Assembly: GCA_002382085.1 (NCBI GenBank)
Contig: DFZK01000010.1
Span: forward strand, 62,001-126,000
Source of the DNA: Sulfurospirillum sp. UBA4058
GTDB taxonomy: Bacteria; Campylobacterota; Campylobacteria; Campylobacterales; Sulfurospirillaceae
DNA length: 64,000 nucleotides
Direction of reading: 5' to 3'
Below the pieces are notes generated by a model. It saw only the letters and a program-made list of their open reading frames with translations. It made no database searches and was not told the DNA's origin. Position 1 is the first letter of the stretch. Every line of letters starts with the position of its first letter. The position numbers and the translations under genes were made by a program. Below are positions 17,575-25,841 of this stretch, in pieces.

Positions 17575-17678
17575 GAATAACCTTTATTAAAAATTTGTTC
17601 TTATTATATCAGCGGTTAGTTTAGGATACAATTACGCGATTTTTATGGATCTTTTGAAACCCACATAGAAGGAAAAAC

Positions 17679-18905
17679 GTGAAGTTAGTGATTGCCGATT
17701 TTGTTCTGACATGTAACGCGACGTTCGAGATCATTGAAAAAGGCGGCGTCGTTTTTGACGAAACGATTATCGACATAGGTCCAAGCGACGTACTGCAAGC
17801 CAAATATCCGGATGCCGAGCTTCGATCAATGCCTCCTCACAGCGTCATTTTACCGGGTTTGATTAATTCCCACGTGCATTTAGAATTTAGTGCTAACCGC
17901 ACGATGCTTCGCTACGGCGATTTTATTCCGTGGCTTCGATCCGTTATTCGGCACCGTGAAGAACTCGGCGCACTTGCGACGCATGAACACATCGCCGCCG
18001 CACTTCGCGAGATGCTTCACGGCGGTACGACGACGCTCGGTGCGATTAGCAGTTTCGGAGCCGATCTGGACGCTTGCGTGCAAACGCCCCAACGCGTCGT
18101 TTATTTTAACGAAGTCTTGGGCTCCGTTGCCAGTGCGGCCGATGCGATGTACGAAGACTTTGCGGGTCGTTATGAAGGCTCAAAAGCTTTTGCGAGCGAT
18201 CGTTTTATTCCGGCTATTTCGGTGCATTCGCCTTATTCGACGCATCCGATTTTGGCGAAAAAAGCCTTACTCAAAGCACGCGAAGAAAGGTGTGTCGTGT
18301 CGACGCATTTTATGGAAAGCCTTGCCGAACGCGCTTGGCTCGATCATGCCGAGGGGGATTTTCAACCTTTTTTAAGTGCCTTCAATCCTCACGCAAAACC
18401 GATGTGCGACGCTTTAGAATACCTTGCGTTATTTGAAAACGTTCCGACGCTTTTTACCCATGCGGTTCATGCCGATAGCGAAGAGTTGCACGCCCTCGCC
18501 GATCAAAAAGCGACGCTTACGCACTGCCCCGTTTCCAATCGCCTTTTAGGCTCGGGCAAGCTTGACGTCGCCAAGGTCGTCGCCGCAAAAATCAACTTCA
18601 CCTTAGGCACGGACGGTCTGAGTTCCAACATCTCGCTTAGCCTTTGGGACGAGATGCGCAGTGCTTTGATGATGCATTGCGAGCATGATCTAAACGCCTT
18701 GGCAAAACTGCTCTTACAAAGCGTTACATGTAATGCGGCACACGCCTTAAAACTTCCGTGCGGCGTACTCGAAAAAGAGCGTTATGCCGACCTTATCGTC
18801 GCAACGCTTCCGCAAGCATGCGACCAAGAAGCACTGATCGTACAAACGCTCTTACACACCCGTCGCATGGAAGCGATTTATATTCACGGAGAAGCCTTAT
18901 GTTAA
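17679..18905 (+). CDS. mqnF: Aminofutalosine deaminase family hydrolase (MqnF-like)
   Basis: A 408-aa amidohydrolase. The metal ligands are NSHVHLEF (His65, His67), THFMES, the THAVHADSEE histidine and GTDGLSSN. In Campylobacterota the orthologue next to aroQ (Cj0067 type) is assigned to the futalosine route of menaquinone synthesis. A menaquinone methyltransferase gene at 31.3 kb fits this. The start is GTG at 17679 with AAGGAAAAAC before it. The end overlaps sppA by 7 nt. The exact substrate (6-amino-6-deoxyfutalosine) is inferred from family. Confidence 0.8.
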   Translation: MKLVIADFVLTCNATFEIIEKGGVVFDETIIDIGPSDVLQAKYPDAELRSMPPHSVILPGLINSHVHLEFSANRTMLRYGDFIPWLRSVIRHREELGALATHEHIAAALREMLHGGTTTLGAISSFGADLDACVQTPQRVVYFNEVLGSVASAADAMYEDFAGRYEGSKAFASDRFIPAISVHSPYSTHPILAKKALLKAREERCVVSTHFMESLAERAWLDHAEGDFQPFLSAFNPHAKPMCDALEYLALFENVPTLFTHAVHADSEELHALADQKATLTHCPVSNRLLGSGKLDVAKVVAAKINFTLGTDGLSSNISLSLWDEMRSALMMHCEHDLNALAKLLLQSVTCNAAHALKLPCGVLEKERYADLIVATLPQACDQEALIVQTLLHTRRMEAIYIHGEALC

Positions 18906-19759
18906 ACTTACTCAAAAAACCTTTTATCTACTTAGGTGCGATTTTAAACTACGTTCAAACCCACTTTAAAACCGTCGTCTTGCTCTTAATCGTCGCATGG
19001 GTCGTCGTCTCGCAAGAAGAGATTAAAGAGCCGAACCTTGCGATCGTCAAAATCGAAGGCGAAATCTTAAATATCGACGAGATTTTAGAGACGATCGAAA
19101 AAGCCGAAGAGAACGATCGCATCAAAGGCGTACTCTTACACGTCGATTCTCCCGGTGGCGCACTTGCCCCTTCCATCGAACTCTCTTTAGCGGTTAAACG
19201 TTTGGCGGAGAAAAAACCCGTCGTCGCTTATGCGGCGGGAAGTATGACCAGCGGTAGCTATTATGCTTCCATTTGGTCAAACTACATTATCGCCAATCCC
19301 GGAGCATTCATCGGCTCGATCGGCGTACTTTTTCAAGCACCCAACGTCGCCGAATTGGCTAAAAAGCTAGGGATTTCCGAACAAATCATTACCGCCGGAG
19401 AGTACAAACAAATGGGAACGTTTACCAGAGAGTGGACGCCCAAAGAGAAAGAAGCACTCAAAGGTCTCATCGGCGATGCGTACGATCTTTTTGTAAAAGA
19501 CGTCGCAACCGCTCGCGGGCTCAATCTTGCCAAACCCGACGAATTTGCGAATGCTCAGGTCTTTATCGCCTCAAAAGCGTTAAACGTCCGCTTAATCGAC
19601 GAAATAGGCTCTGCCAAAGAGGCGAAGAAACGCGTCGAGGCTCTTGCAAATATTGCCGATCCCGTTTGGGAAAAACCCGATCCGATGGACAAGTGGATGA
19701 AAAAACTCGAAAGCAGCACGAAGCTTCCGCTTCTTAATTTGACCGGTTACCTTAAATGA
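18899..19759 (+). CDS. sppA: Signal peptide peptidase SppA, short form
   Basis: A 286-aa S49-family inner-membrane serine protease that degrades leftover signal peptides. An N-terminal anchor (about residues 18-38) is followed by one protease domain with VDSPGGAL and the nucleophile region GSMTSGSYYAS. GSIGVLF follows, and the catalytic Lys is expected downstream. I used ATG 18899 because it overlaps the stop of the previous gene and gives a proper anchor; a longer frame from 18758 is only out-of-frame overlap with the upstream gene. Confidence 0.93.
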   Translation: MLNLLKKPFIYLGAILNYVQTHFKTVVLLLIVAWVVVSQEEIKEPNLAIVKIEGEILNIDEILETIEKAEENDRIKGVLLHVDSPGGALAPSIELSLAVKRLAEKKPVVAYAAGSMTSGSYYASIWSNYIIANPGAFIGSIGVLFQAPNVAELAKKLGISEQIITAGEYKQMGTFTREWTPKEKEALKGLIGDAYDLFVKDVATARGLNLAKPDEFANAQVFIASKALNVRLIDEIGSAKEAKKRVEALANIADPVWEKPDPMDKWMKKLESSTKLPLLNLTGYLK

Positions 19760-20607
19760 ATAAAGCCTTGTTTTCGACACAACTTTTGCAAACGGTCTAC
19801 GTCTTTTTAGGCGCATTATCGATGGCGTTTGGCGTCGTCTGTTTTCTCTCTCCCAACGGCGTGATTACCGGAGGGGGCATCGGTATCGCCTTGATTTTGC
19901 ACTTTTTCATCACGCAATTAACCTTAGGAACGCTGATCGTTATCGTAAGCGTCCCTTTTATCGTTTTGGGCTACGTCTATTTCGGCAAACTCTATTTTCT
20001 CAAAACCTTGGTAGCCCTTTTTGCGACTTCGTTTTTTACCGACTTGTTCCGCGAAGCCTTGCACCTCAAGCCGCTCACCGACGATCTGTTGTTAGCGGCG
20101 GTGTTCGGCGGTATTTTTATCGGTCTTGGCGTAGGATTGATCATCAAAGGGCGTTCTTCGACCGGAAGCACCTCCGTCATCGGGGAAATCGTCGCACAAA
20201 AGACGAAATTTAAAGCCGCCGAAGTGCTTTTGGGCATCGATCTTTCGATTATGACGGCCTATATTTTTGCGTACGGCGATATTTCAAGAGCCCTTTACAG
20301 TATGTTCGGCGTTTACGTCACGACCAAAGTGATCGATACGATCATCACGGGTCGCCCGTCCAAAAAAGTCGTCAAGATCATCTCTAACAACGTCGAAACC
20401 CTCACCGAACAGATTCGCGAACGCATCGAAGAACACGGTACGATTTTTACGGGAACGGGGCTTCATCACGAAAAGCAGATTAAGACGATGATTTTACTTT
20501 CCGTCGAAGCCTCGAAAATTCAACTCTTAAAAGATATTATCCGCGAATACGATCCCGAAGCGTTTCTGATTATTTCCGAGGCAAGCGAATTTTTAGGAAA
20601 AAACTAA
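19756..20607 (+). CDS. YitT-family membrane protein
   Basis: A 283-aa protein with five or six transmembrane helices (DUF161) and a C-terminal soluble DUF2179 domain (about 200-283). It has the family segments FLSPNGVITGGG and GLGVGLIIKGRSSTGSTS. Transport substrate and role are not established for the family. It overlaps the sppA stop (ATGA), so the three genes from 17.7 kb form one unit. Confidence 0.87.
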   Translation: MNKALFSTQLLQTVYVFLGALSMAFGVVCFLSPNGVITGGGIGIALILHFFITQLTLGTLIVIVSVPFIVLGYVYFGKLYFLKTLVALFATSFFTDLFREALHLKPLTDDLLLAAVFGGIFIGLGVGLIIKGRSSTGSTSVIGEIVAQKTKFKAAEVLLGIDLSIMTAYIFAYGDISRALYSMFGVYVTTKVIDTIITGRPSKKVVKIISNNVETLTEQIRERIEEHGTIFTGTGLHHEKQIKTMILLSVEASKIQLLKDIIREYDPEAFLIISEASEFLGKN

Positions 20608-20611
20608 CGCC

Positions 20612-21637
20612 CTAGAGCGTTAAAGAAAATTTAACGATGGCGAAGCCTCCGAAAATCAACCATGCGAATAAAATCGTCGCTAAATAAACCGGCTTCATGC
20701 CCACGTTTTTAAACTTGCTGGCGTTGGTTTCCATTCCCAAAGCACTCATCGCCATCGTCAGTAAAAACGTGTCCAAAGCATTGATCGTATCGACGACATG
20801 TAAGGGCAAAAGATGCAGCGAATTAAACCCCGCAACAACGATAAACAAAACCGCAAACCACGGTATCGTAATCTTGGTTTTGGTTTTGTAGATCGACTTG
20901 GAAGCCCTCGTGAGCCAAAGCCCCAAAAGAATCAAAAACGGTGCTAAAAGCATGACGCGTATCATTTTGACGATCACGGCACTTTGCGCAGTCTCTTCCG
21001 AGATAGCGTTACCCGCGGCAACGACGTGAGCGACTTCATGCAAGGTTCCTCCGACGTAAATACCCATTTCGGAAGGGCTCAACGCTACGAGTCCGGCGCG
21101 GTATAAAAAAGGGTACAAGAACATCGCAATCGTTCCAAACACGACGACCGTAGAGACGGCGACCGTACTTTTATACGCTTCAGCCTTCACGACGGGCTCG
21201 GTCGCCAGTACCGCCGCCGCTCCGCAAATGGAACTGCCCGCCGCGGTCAAAATCGTCGTCTCTTTATCGAGCTTTAACCATTTCGTTCCGACGAGATAAC
21301 CGATGATAAACGTCAACGAAACGATCAGTACGCTCGTAACAACGCCGGCCAAACCCACTTCAAGGATATTTTGAAACGTTAAACGAAACCCGTAAAAGAC
21401 GATGCCCGTACGTAAAATCGTTTTAGTCGAAAATAAAATGCCCGCAACCCACTCCTGCGGTAACTTGGAACGCAACGTATTGGCATAGAGCATTCCAAGC
21501 ACGATTCCTACGATCAACGGGCTTAATCCCAAATGCTTAAACAGCTCGAATTCGCTAAGGTACGTAGCACTCGTCGCAAAAAGCGCAACAAACAAAATAC
21601 CGCTTAGGGTATGAGAACGATTTTCTTTACGAAACAT
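20612..21637 (-). CDS. YeiH-type putative sulfate/sulfonate exporter
   Basis: A 341-aa protein with about ten transmembrane helices (UPF0324/YeiH). Family signatures seen are LGLSPLIVGIVLGM, AAGSSICGAAAVLAT and GGTLHEVAHVVAAGN. Members are proposed to export sulfite, sulfate or sulfonates, but the substrate is unproven. It is divergent from a LysR gene, which is the usual arrangement for this family and suggests regulation by it. It converges with the YitT gene, the two stops being 4 nt apart around a small AACGC/GCGTT inverted repeat. Confidence 0.85.
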   Translation of the reverse strand: MFRKENRSHTLSGILFVALFATSATYLSEFELFKHLGLSPLIVGIVLGMLYANTLRSKLPQEWVAGILFSTKTILRTGIVFYGFRLTFQNILEVGLAGVVTSVLIVSLTFIIGYLVGTKWLKLDKETTILTAAGSSICGAAAVLATEPVVKAEAYKSTVAVSTVVVFGTIAMFLYPFLYRAGLVALSPSEMGIYVGGTLHEVAHVVAAGNAISEETAQSAVIVKMIRVMLLAPFLILLGLWLTRASKSIYKTKTKITIPWFAVLFIVVAGFNSLHLLPLHVVDTINALDTFLLTMAMSALGMETNASKFKNVGMKPVYLATILFAWLIFGGFAIVKFSLTL

Positions 21638-21739
21638 TCGTCTTCCTTCTAAAAATTTGAGCCATTATAGGAGCTTTTTATTCATAAACAAAATAAATTA
21701 AATTTGCTATAATCATAAATATTTTAAATTAAAGAAAGT

Positions 21740-22624
21740 ATGATGACGCTGAAAGAACTCTCTTTTTTTTACCGCTTATGCGAAGAGCCTCATTTCTCTA
21801 AAACGGCACAAAAGTTAAACATCACGCAATCGGCACTCTCCTTGGCGATCAAATCGCTCGAGCGCGACATCGGAGAGCCTCTCTTCGACCGCATCGGTAA
21901 AAAATTGGTTTTAAGTGAAACGGGACGGCTCTTTCAAGAGCTCACCTACCCCGCATTTACGGCACTGCTAGATGCCCAAAACGTGTTTAGCGGTAATGCG
22001 CTTTTGGGGATTTTGAAAATTGCTTCGAGTAAAACCGTCGGCGATTATTTGACGCCTCGCATCGTGTTTGATTTTCTACTGCACCATGAAAACGTACGCA
22101 TTCATAAAGAGATTTTTAACTCGGCGACGATCATTCAGATGGTGAAAAACGGCATCATCGACGTAGGATTTATCGAATCGGCCTGCAATGAACGAGAGAT
22201 CGTCAAAGAGACGATCGGCTATGACGAACTCATCGTCGTAACGAGCGATAGCGCATTGGCAAATCAATGCGTCTACATCGACGAGTTATTCGAGAAAAAG
22301 TGGATTTTGCGGGAAAAGGGATCGGGGACGCGCGAAGCTTTTTTGGAAGCGTTGGGGGATATTGCCCCTTCTTTGCCCGTCTTCACGGAGTTTAGCGAAT
22401 TTGAAGAGGCAAAAACCCTTCTGTTGCACTCCGGAGATATTATAACCTGCGTCTCGCGCGTCGTCGTCGAAAAAGAACTCGGGCATCGCGAACTCTTTGA
22501 AGTGCACCTTAAAAACGTTTCGATTCGTCGTCCGTTTTATCTGATTTACCACAAAGACAAGTACCAAAGCAAACTTTTGAGTACGTTTAAAACGCATGTC
22601 CTCAACGTACTCAATCCTTCCTAA
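21740..22624 (+). CDS. LysR-family transcriptional regulator
   Basis: A 294-aa protein. The N-terminal winged helix (about 1-60) includes LNITQSALSLAIKSLE, and a C-terminal periplasmic-binding-like effector domain follows. The divergent yeiH-type gene is the probable target, as for CysL/YeiE-like regulators that respond to sulfur or nitrogen metabolites (family inference). A clear TATAAT at 21708-21713 serves this gene. The 100-nt intergenic region is very AT-rich. It converges with ribB. Confidence 0.9.
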   Translation: MMTLKELSFFYRLCEEPHFSKTAQKLNITQSALSLAIKSLERDIGEPLFDRIGKKLVLSETGRLFQELTYPAFTALLDAQNVFSGNALLGILKIASSKTVGDYLTPRIVFDFLLHHENVRIHKEIFNSATIIQMVKNGIIDVGFIESACNEREIVKETIGYDELIVVTSDSALANQCVYIDELFEKKWILREKGSGTREAFLEALGDIAPSLPVFTEFSEFEEAKTLLLHSGDIITCVSRVVVEKELGHRELFEVHLKNVSIRRPFYLIYHKDKYQSKLLSTFKTHVLNVLNPS

Positions 22625-22625
22625 A

Positions 22626-23261
22626 TTAACATGCGTTTTGACGACGATAGTCGATAATTTCTTCGATCGAGACGATCGGGAAACCGCTTTTACGCGCAAA
22701 AGCGCGTATCTCTTCGCCTTTGGTCATCGTCCCGTCGGGATTGGTCAGCTCGCATAGCACCGCATAAGGCGAAAGTCCCGCTAAGCGCATCAAATCCACC
22801 GAAGCTTCGGTATGTCCGTCACGCTCCAACACGCCGCCTGCCTTGGCGCGAAGCGGAAAAACATGCCCCGGAGAGACGATTTTGGTTTTACCGTTTGGAT
22901 GAATCGCCGCTTGAATCGTTGTAAGACGATCTTTTGCACTGACACCCGTACTGACGTCTTCTTTGGCTTCGATGGAGACGGTAAAGCCGGTATGAAATTT
23001 GGATTGGTTGTGCGCTACCATCATCGGTAGTTCCAGCGCATCCACTTTTTCGGGAGGCAAACACAAACAGACGATGCCGCTGCATTCGCGAATCAGTAAT
23101 GCCGTTTGTTCCAACGTTAAGGTTTCGGCATGGAAGATCACGTCGGCTTCGTCTTCACGATCGTTTCGATCGGTCACGATAACGCCGCTACGGTTGCGTA
23201 ACGCTTCCAAAGCGTTCGAAAGGGAAGTAGGCGCGAAAAAACGCGCACAGGGTTGATTCAT
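22626..23261 (-). CDS. ribB: 3,4-dihydroxy-2-butanone 4-phosphate synthase
   Basis: A 211-aa RibB, which makes the four-carbon unit of riboflavin from ribulose 5-phosphate. The acidic metal-binding loop DREDEAD (about 34-40), the STGVSAKDRLTT segment and GHTEASVDLMRLAG are intact. There is no RibA (GTP cyclohydrolase II) domain, so RibA must be encoded elsewhere. It is preceded by an FMN riboswitch. ribD is 37 kb away in the infB operon, so riboflavin genes are dispersed. Confidence 0.96.
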   Translation of the reverse strand: MNQPCARFFAPTSLSNALEALRNRSGVIVTDRNDREDEADVIFHAETLTLEQTALLIRECSGIVCLCLPPEKVDALELPMMVAHNQSKFHTGFTVSIEAKEDVSTGVSAKDRLTTIQAAIHPNGKTKIVSPGHVFPLRAKAGGVLERDGHTEASVDLMRLAGLSPYAVLCELTNPDGTMTKGEEIRAFARKSGFPIVSIEEIIDYRRQNAC

Positions 23262-23297
23262 GGGTTACTCCTAAAAATTGAGTAAACTTACCAGAAT

Positions 23298-23499
23298 CAG
23301 GGCATCTTTAAATATAGACACACGATTTTGTCATCAACAATGGCAATATGCACTACATTCTCTCTCATCCGGACTTTAACCGTTGGTTTTGGAATTGCAC
23401 CAAATCTGCTTGACCCTCTACAGCGTTACATGTAAAGGCGCTCGCGGACTCTCTTACGTATAAGATTACCGCCAGTAGGGAATTACACCCTGCCCTGAG
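23298..23499 (-). ncRNA. FMN riboswitch (RFN element) with expression platform, upstream of ribB
   Basis: The aptamer is at about 23363-23499, minus strand. It shows the conserved RFN blocks in order: GGGCAGGGTG, AATTCCCTAC, GGCGGTAAT, GTCCGCGAGCG, AGATTTGGTG, AATTCCAAAACC and AACGGTTAAAGTCCGGATG. The ends close as P1 (TTTCTC with GAGAGA). The variable stem contains the genome-wide palindrome TTACATGTAA (23426-23435). Downstream, TGCCCTG (23298-23304 in sense) is a perfect complement to CAGGGCA at the 5' side of the aptamer (23491-23497), which would let an alternative fold form shortly before the ribB ribosome site AGGAG. FMN should repress ribB. Confidence 0.95.
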
Positions 23500-23538
23500 A
23501 AATAAGTTTCATTGAAATCATACAACCGTTCGGCTTAA

Positions 23539-24423
23539 TTAAAAACGCTTTTTAAGACTATTTACGATGCCGGAACTGATCACTAACGCCAATCCGATAA
23601 AATAAATCGGTAAAATAGGCTCGTCAAATACCGCGATCAAAAAACTCGCCGACAGAACGGGCGTGATGAAAATGAAGGGTGCGACAAACGACGCGTCGGC
23701 GTTTTGCAAGGCCTTAATCCAAAAAAGATACGAAATACCGTTTAGAAAAACACCGTTGATAGCGATAAAAAGCCATTCTTGAAGCGTAGGAAAAGCCCAA
23801 TGCGAAAACGTCTCCATCGAGATAAACGCATAAATCACCGCCGTAAAAAAATAGATGGTAACGGCATTGGTCAGGTTAATACTCACTTTTTTACTGAGCA
23901 CCGAAAAAAGCGCAAACGAAAAAGCCCCGATCAGTACGGTGATAATGACGCCGATATTGCTAAAATCGACTTGCGCAAAATCGCCTTTGGTAATGACGAC
24001 CGTCACGCCCAAAAAACCCAAAATCAACGAAGCGATCTTCCCCATTCCCAGATCTTCTTTTAAAATAAAGATCGACAAAAGCACGATAAAAATCGGCCAC
24101 GTGTATTGCATGACCAACACTTCCAAGCCGTTCGCCTTTTCGTAACCGAAATAGAGCAACAAGTAAAAGAGAAAATCTAAAAAGCCGAGCCCGAATAGCG
24201 TAAGATAGGTTTTGCCCGAGTATTTAAGCAATTCATGCGTCTTTTGACGATAGATCGCTACCGCTAAAAGCGATACGAAAGAGACGATACTGGAGTAAAA
24301 AAGGTACTGATGATGATCGAGTCTGGATTGGGAAAGCTTCGCAAACGTAGGGATCATCGACCATAAAAAGATGCAAAGTGTTACATAGAAAATGCCCTGT
24401 GCTTTTTGAGAAAGCGGTTTCAT
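23539..24423 (-). CDS. EamA-family (DMT) membrane transporter
   Basis: A 294-aa protein with ten predicted transmembrane helices in two EamA repeats; the second repeat starts near residue 150. I set the start at ATG 24423, which is preceded by AAAGGACGTC and gives a sensible membrane start; a longer frame to 24513 runs over the promoter. The substrate cannot be read from sequence. It lies directly upstream of the FMN riboswitch and ribB, same strand. Riboflavin transport would be attractive, but EamA proteins are diverse and I do not claim it. Confidence 0.82.
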   Translation of the reverse strand: MKPLSQKAQGIFYVTLCIFLWSMIPTFAKLSQSRLDHHQYLFYSSIVSFVSLLAVAIYRQKTHELLKYSGKTYLTLFGLGFLDFLFYLLLYFGYEKANGLEVLVMQYTWPIFIVLLSIFILKEDLGMGKIASLILGFLGVTVVITKGDFAQVDFSNIGVIITVLIGAFSFALFSVLSKKVSINLTNAVTIYFFTAVIYAFISMETFSHWAFPTLQEWLFIAINGVFLNGISYLFWIKALQNADASFVAPFIFITPVLSASFLIAVFDEPILPIYFIGLALVISSGIVNSLKKRF

Positions 24424-24472
24424 TGACGTCCTTTGAAAAAATTTTATTATAACGTGTTCTTTCGAAATTGCT

Positions 24473-24478
24473 ATAATA
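24473..24478 (+). promoter_or_regulatory. -10 box in front of the repeat copy C and the deaminase gene
   Basis: TATAAT 11 nt before repeat copy C. If used, the whole structured repeat lies in the 5' leader (about 125 nt) of the deaminase mRNA. Confidence 0.5.
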
Positions 24479-24488
24479 CGCCACTTAT

Positions 24489-24592
24489 AAAAGCACCAAA
24501 GGTGCGCGGGCACTCCGCCGAGGAGAACACAGCGTTAGCGTAGCACTCGAAGCTTTGCTTTGAGAGCGTGTTGTGAGTTTTTATAAAACTTA
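24489..24592 (+). repeat. Structured repeat element, copy C
   Basis: Same element as copies A and B, in the leader of the deaminase gene and in the same orientation relative to the downstream gene. Shared blocks are AAAAGCACCAAAGGTGCGCG, CCGCCGAGGAGAACACAG, AGCGTTAGCGTAGC and GCGTGT, then TATAAAACTTA (24582-24592). The second hairpin has changed sequence (CTCGAAGC-TTT-GCTTTGAG against TTTAGAGC-loop-GCTCTAAA) but still pairs over eight positions, one a G-U. That is evidence for selection on structure. Confidence 0.85.
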
Positions 24593-24611
24593 AAATGTAA
24601 AAAGAGCCATA

Positions 24612-25604
24612 ATGAACAATTTTATCAAACAACTACCCAAAGCCGAACTGCACCTTCACATCGAAGGAACACTTGAGCCCGAACTGATGTTTGCACTCGC
24701 TAAAAAAAATCAAATAAACATTCCCTACCAAAACGTCGAAGCGGTGAAAAAAGCCTACAATTTTACTTCTTTACAGTCGTTTTTAGACATTTATTACGCA
24801 GGGGCGGCGGTGCTCATGAGCGAGTCTGATTTTTTTGAGCTGACGTGGGCGTATCTTCAAAAATGCAAAGCTCAAAACGTTTTACATGTAGAGATTTTTT
24901 TCGACCCGCAAACCCATACCGCTCGGGGCATTGCATTTGAAACCGTCATAAAAGGCATTATTCGTGCGTTAGAACGCGGGAAAGCGGAACTGGGCATTAG
25001 TTCCTTTCTTATCATGTGCTTTTTACGCCACTTAAGTGAGAAAGCGGCGTTTGAAACGCTCCAAGCATCGCTGCCGTTTAAAGAGAAGATTATCGGCGTG
25101 GGGCTGGATTCGAGCGAAGTGGGGCATCCGCCTTCCAAATTCGAGCGCGTCTTTGAAGCCTGCGCCAAGGAAGGCTATAAAATCGTCGCGCACGCCGGAG
25201 AAGAGGGGGATAGCTCGTACATCTGGGAAGCGATTAACCTTTTACATGTAAACCGCATCGACCACGGCATTGCTTGTGATGAAGATGCCTCGTTGGTTGA
25301 TTACCTCAAAGCACACCGCATTGCTTTAACCGTCTGCCCGCTCTCCAACGTCAAACTTCGCGCGGTGGACGATATGAAGCACCATAACATTCTCAAACTT
25401 TTACACGAAGGGCTTTTGGTCACGGTCAATTCCGACGATCCGGCGTATTTCGGCGGCTACGTCAACGAAAACTATGAAGCATTGGTGCAAAGCTTACATG
25501 TAAGCCCCGAAGAGCTAAAACAGTTGGCAAAAAATTCGTTTGAAGCCTCGTTTTTAGAACCCAAGAAGAAAGCGTTTTTCTACCGTCTGATCGATACGCT
25601 GTGA
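24612..25604 (+). CDS. add: Adenosine/adenine deaminase
   Basis: A 330-aa zinc-dependent purine deaminase. Motifs are AELHLHIEGT (metal ligands His14 and His16), AHAGEEG with the catalytic Glu, DHGIAC and NSDDPAYFGG. The segment GLDSSEVGHPPSKFE is typical of the adenine deaminase type 2 branch rather than classical adenosine deaminase, so the substrate may be adenine. Purine salvage is the role in either case. Its 5' leader contains the structured repeat. Three TTACATGTA-type palindromes lie within the gene (about 24891, 25242 and 25494). Confidence 0.85.
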   Translation: MNNFIKQLPKAELHLHIEGTLEPELMFALAKKNQINIPYQNVEAVKKAYNFTSLQSFLDIYYAGAAVLMSESDFFELTWAYLQKCKAQNVLHVEIFFDPQTHTARGIAFETVIKGIIRALERGKAELGISSFLIMCFLRHLSEKAAFETLQASLPFKEKIIGVGLDSSEVGHPPSKFERVFEACAKEGYKIVAHAGEEGDSSYIWEAINLLHVNRIDHGIACDEDASLVDYLKAHRIALTVCPLSNVKLRAVDDMKHHNILKLLHEGLLVTVNSDDPAYFGGYVNENYEALVQSLHVSPEELKQLAKNSFEASFLEPKKKAFFYRLIDTL

Positions 25605-25652
25605 GGGAATACTCCTTGCAAGATCAGCACCATGACAGGTAAGGAGAAACGT

Positions 25653-25841
25653 ATGGATGAAAAAGAGCTTAAAAAAGAGTTGGCGCGCCTAAAGCGCATT
25701 GCGGTCGAAATCGCCGGAGAGATTCACGACATCGTCGAAGATACACTTTGGGTCAAATACGAAGAACTACCGATTCTTTCGGCCAAAGTCGTCGAAGCGG
25801 TCAAAGAGGCGGAAGCGTTTAAAACACGACACGGTCTTTAA
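25653..25841 (+). CDS. DUF683 / CCE_0567-type small helical protein
   Basis: A 62-aa protein, MDEKELKKELARLKRIAVEI at the N-terminus, then EIHDIVEDTLWVKYEELP. This is the DUF683 family usually found in nitrogen-fixation clusters next to nifX; a cyanobacterial member forms a metal-binding helical hairpin. I placed the start at 25653 because AAGGAG lies 6 nt before it; the upstream in-frame ATG at 25632 has no such site. No other nif gene is in the window, so this is an orphan copy. Its 3' end overlaps the convergent hydrolase gene by 4 nt. Confidence 0.8.
   Translation: MDEKELKKELARLKRIAVEIAGEIHDIVEDTLWVKYEELPILSAKVVEAVKEAEAFKTRHGL

Noticed and set aside
17890..18375. 161-aa open frame on the plus strand inside the MqnF-like gene
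   Set aside because: It is a shifted frame of a conserved enzyme gene, very rich in Arg and Cys, without a ribosome site.
20597..20625. Rho-independent terminator between the YitT and YeiH-type genes
   Set aside because: The AACGC/GCGTT stem is only about 6 bp and no T run follows on either strand.
25653..25841. Part of a nitrogen-fixation cluster
   Set aside because: No nifHDK, nifENB or nifX was found in the window; only the orphan DUF683 gene is there.
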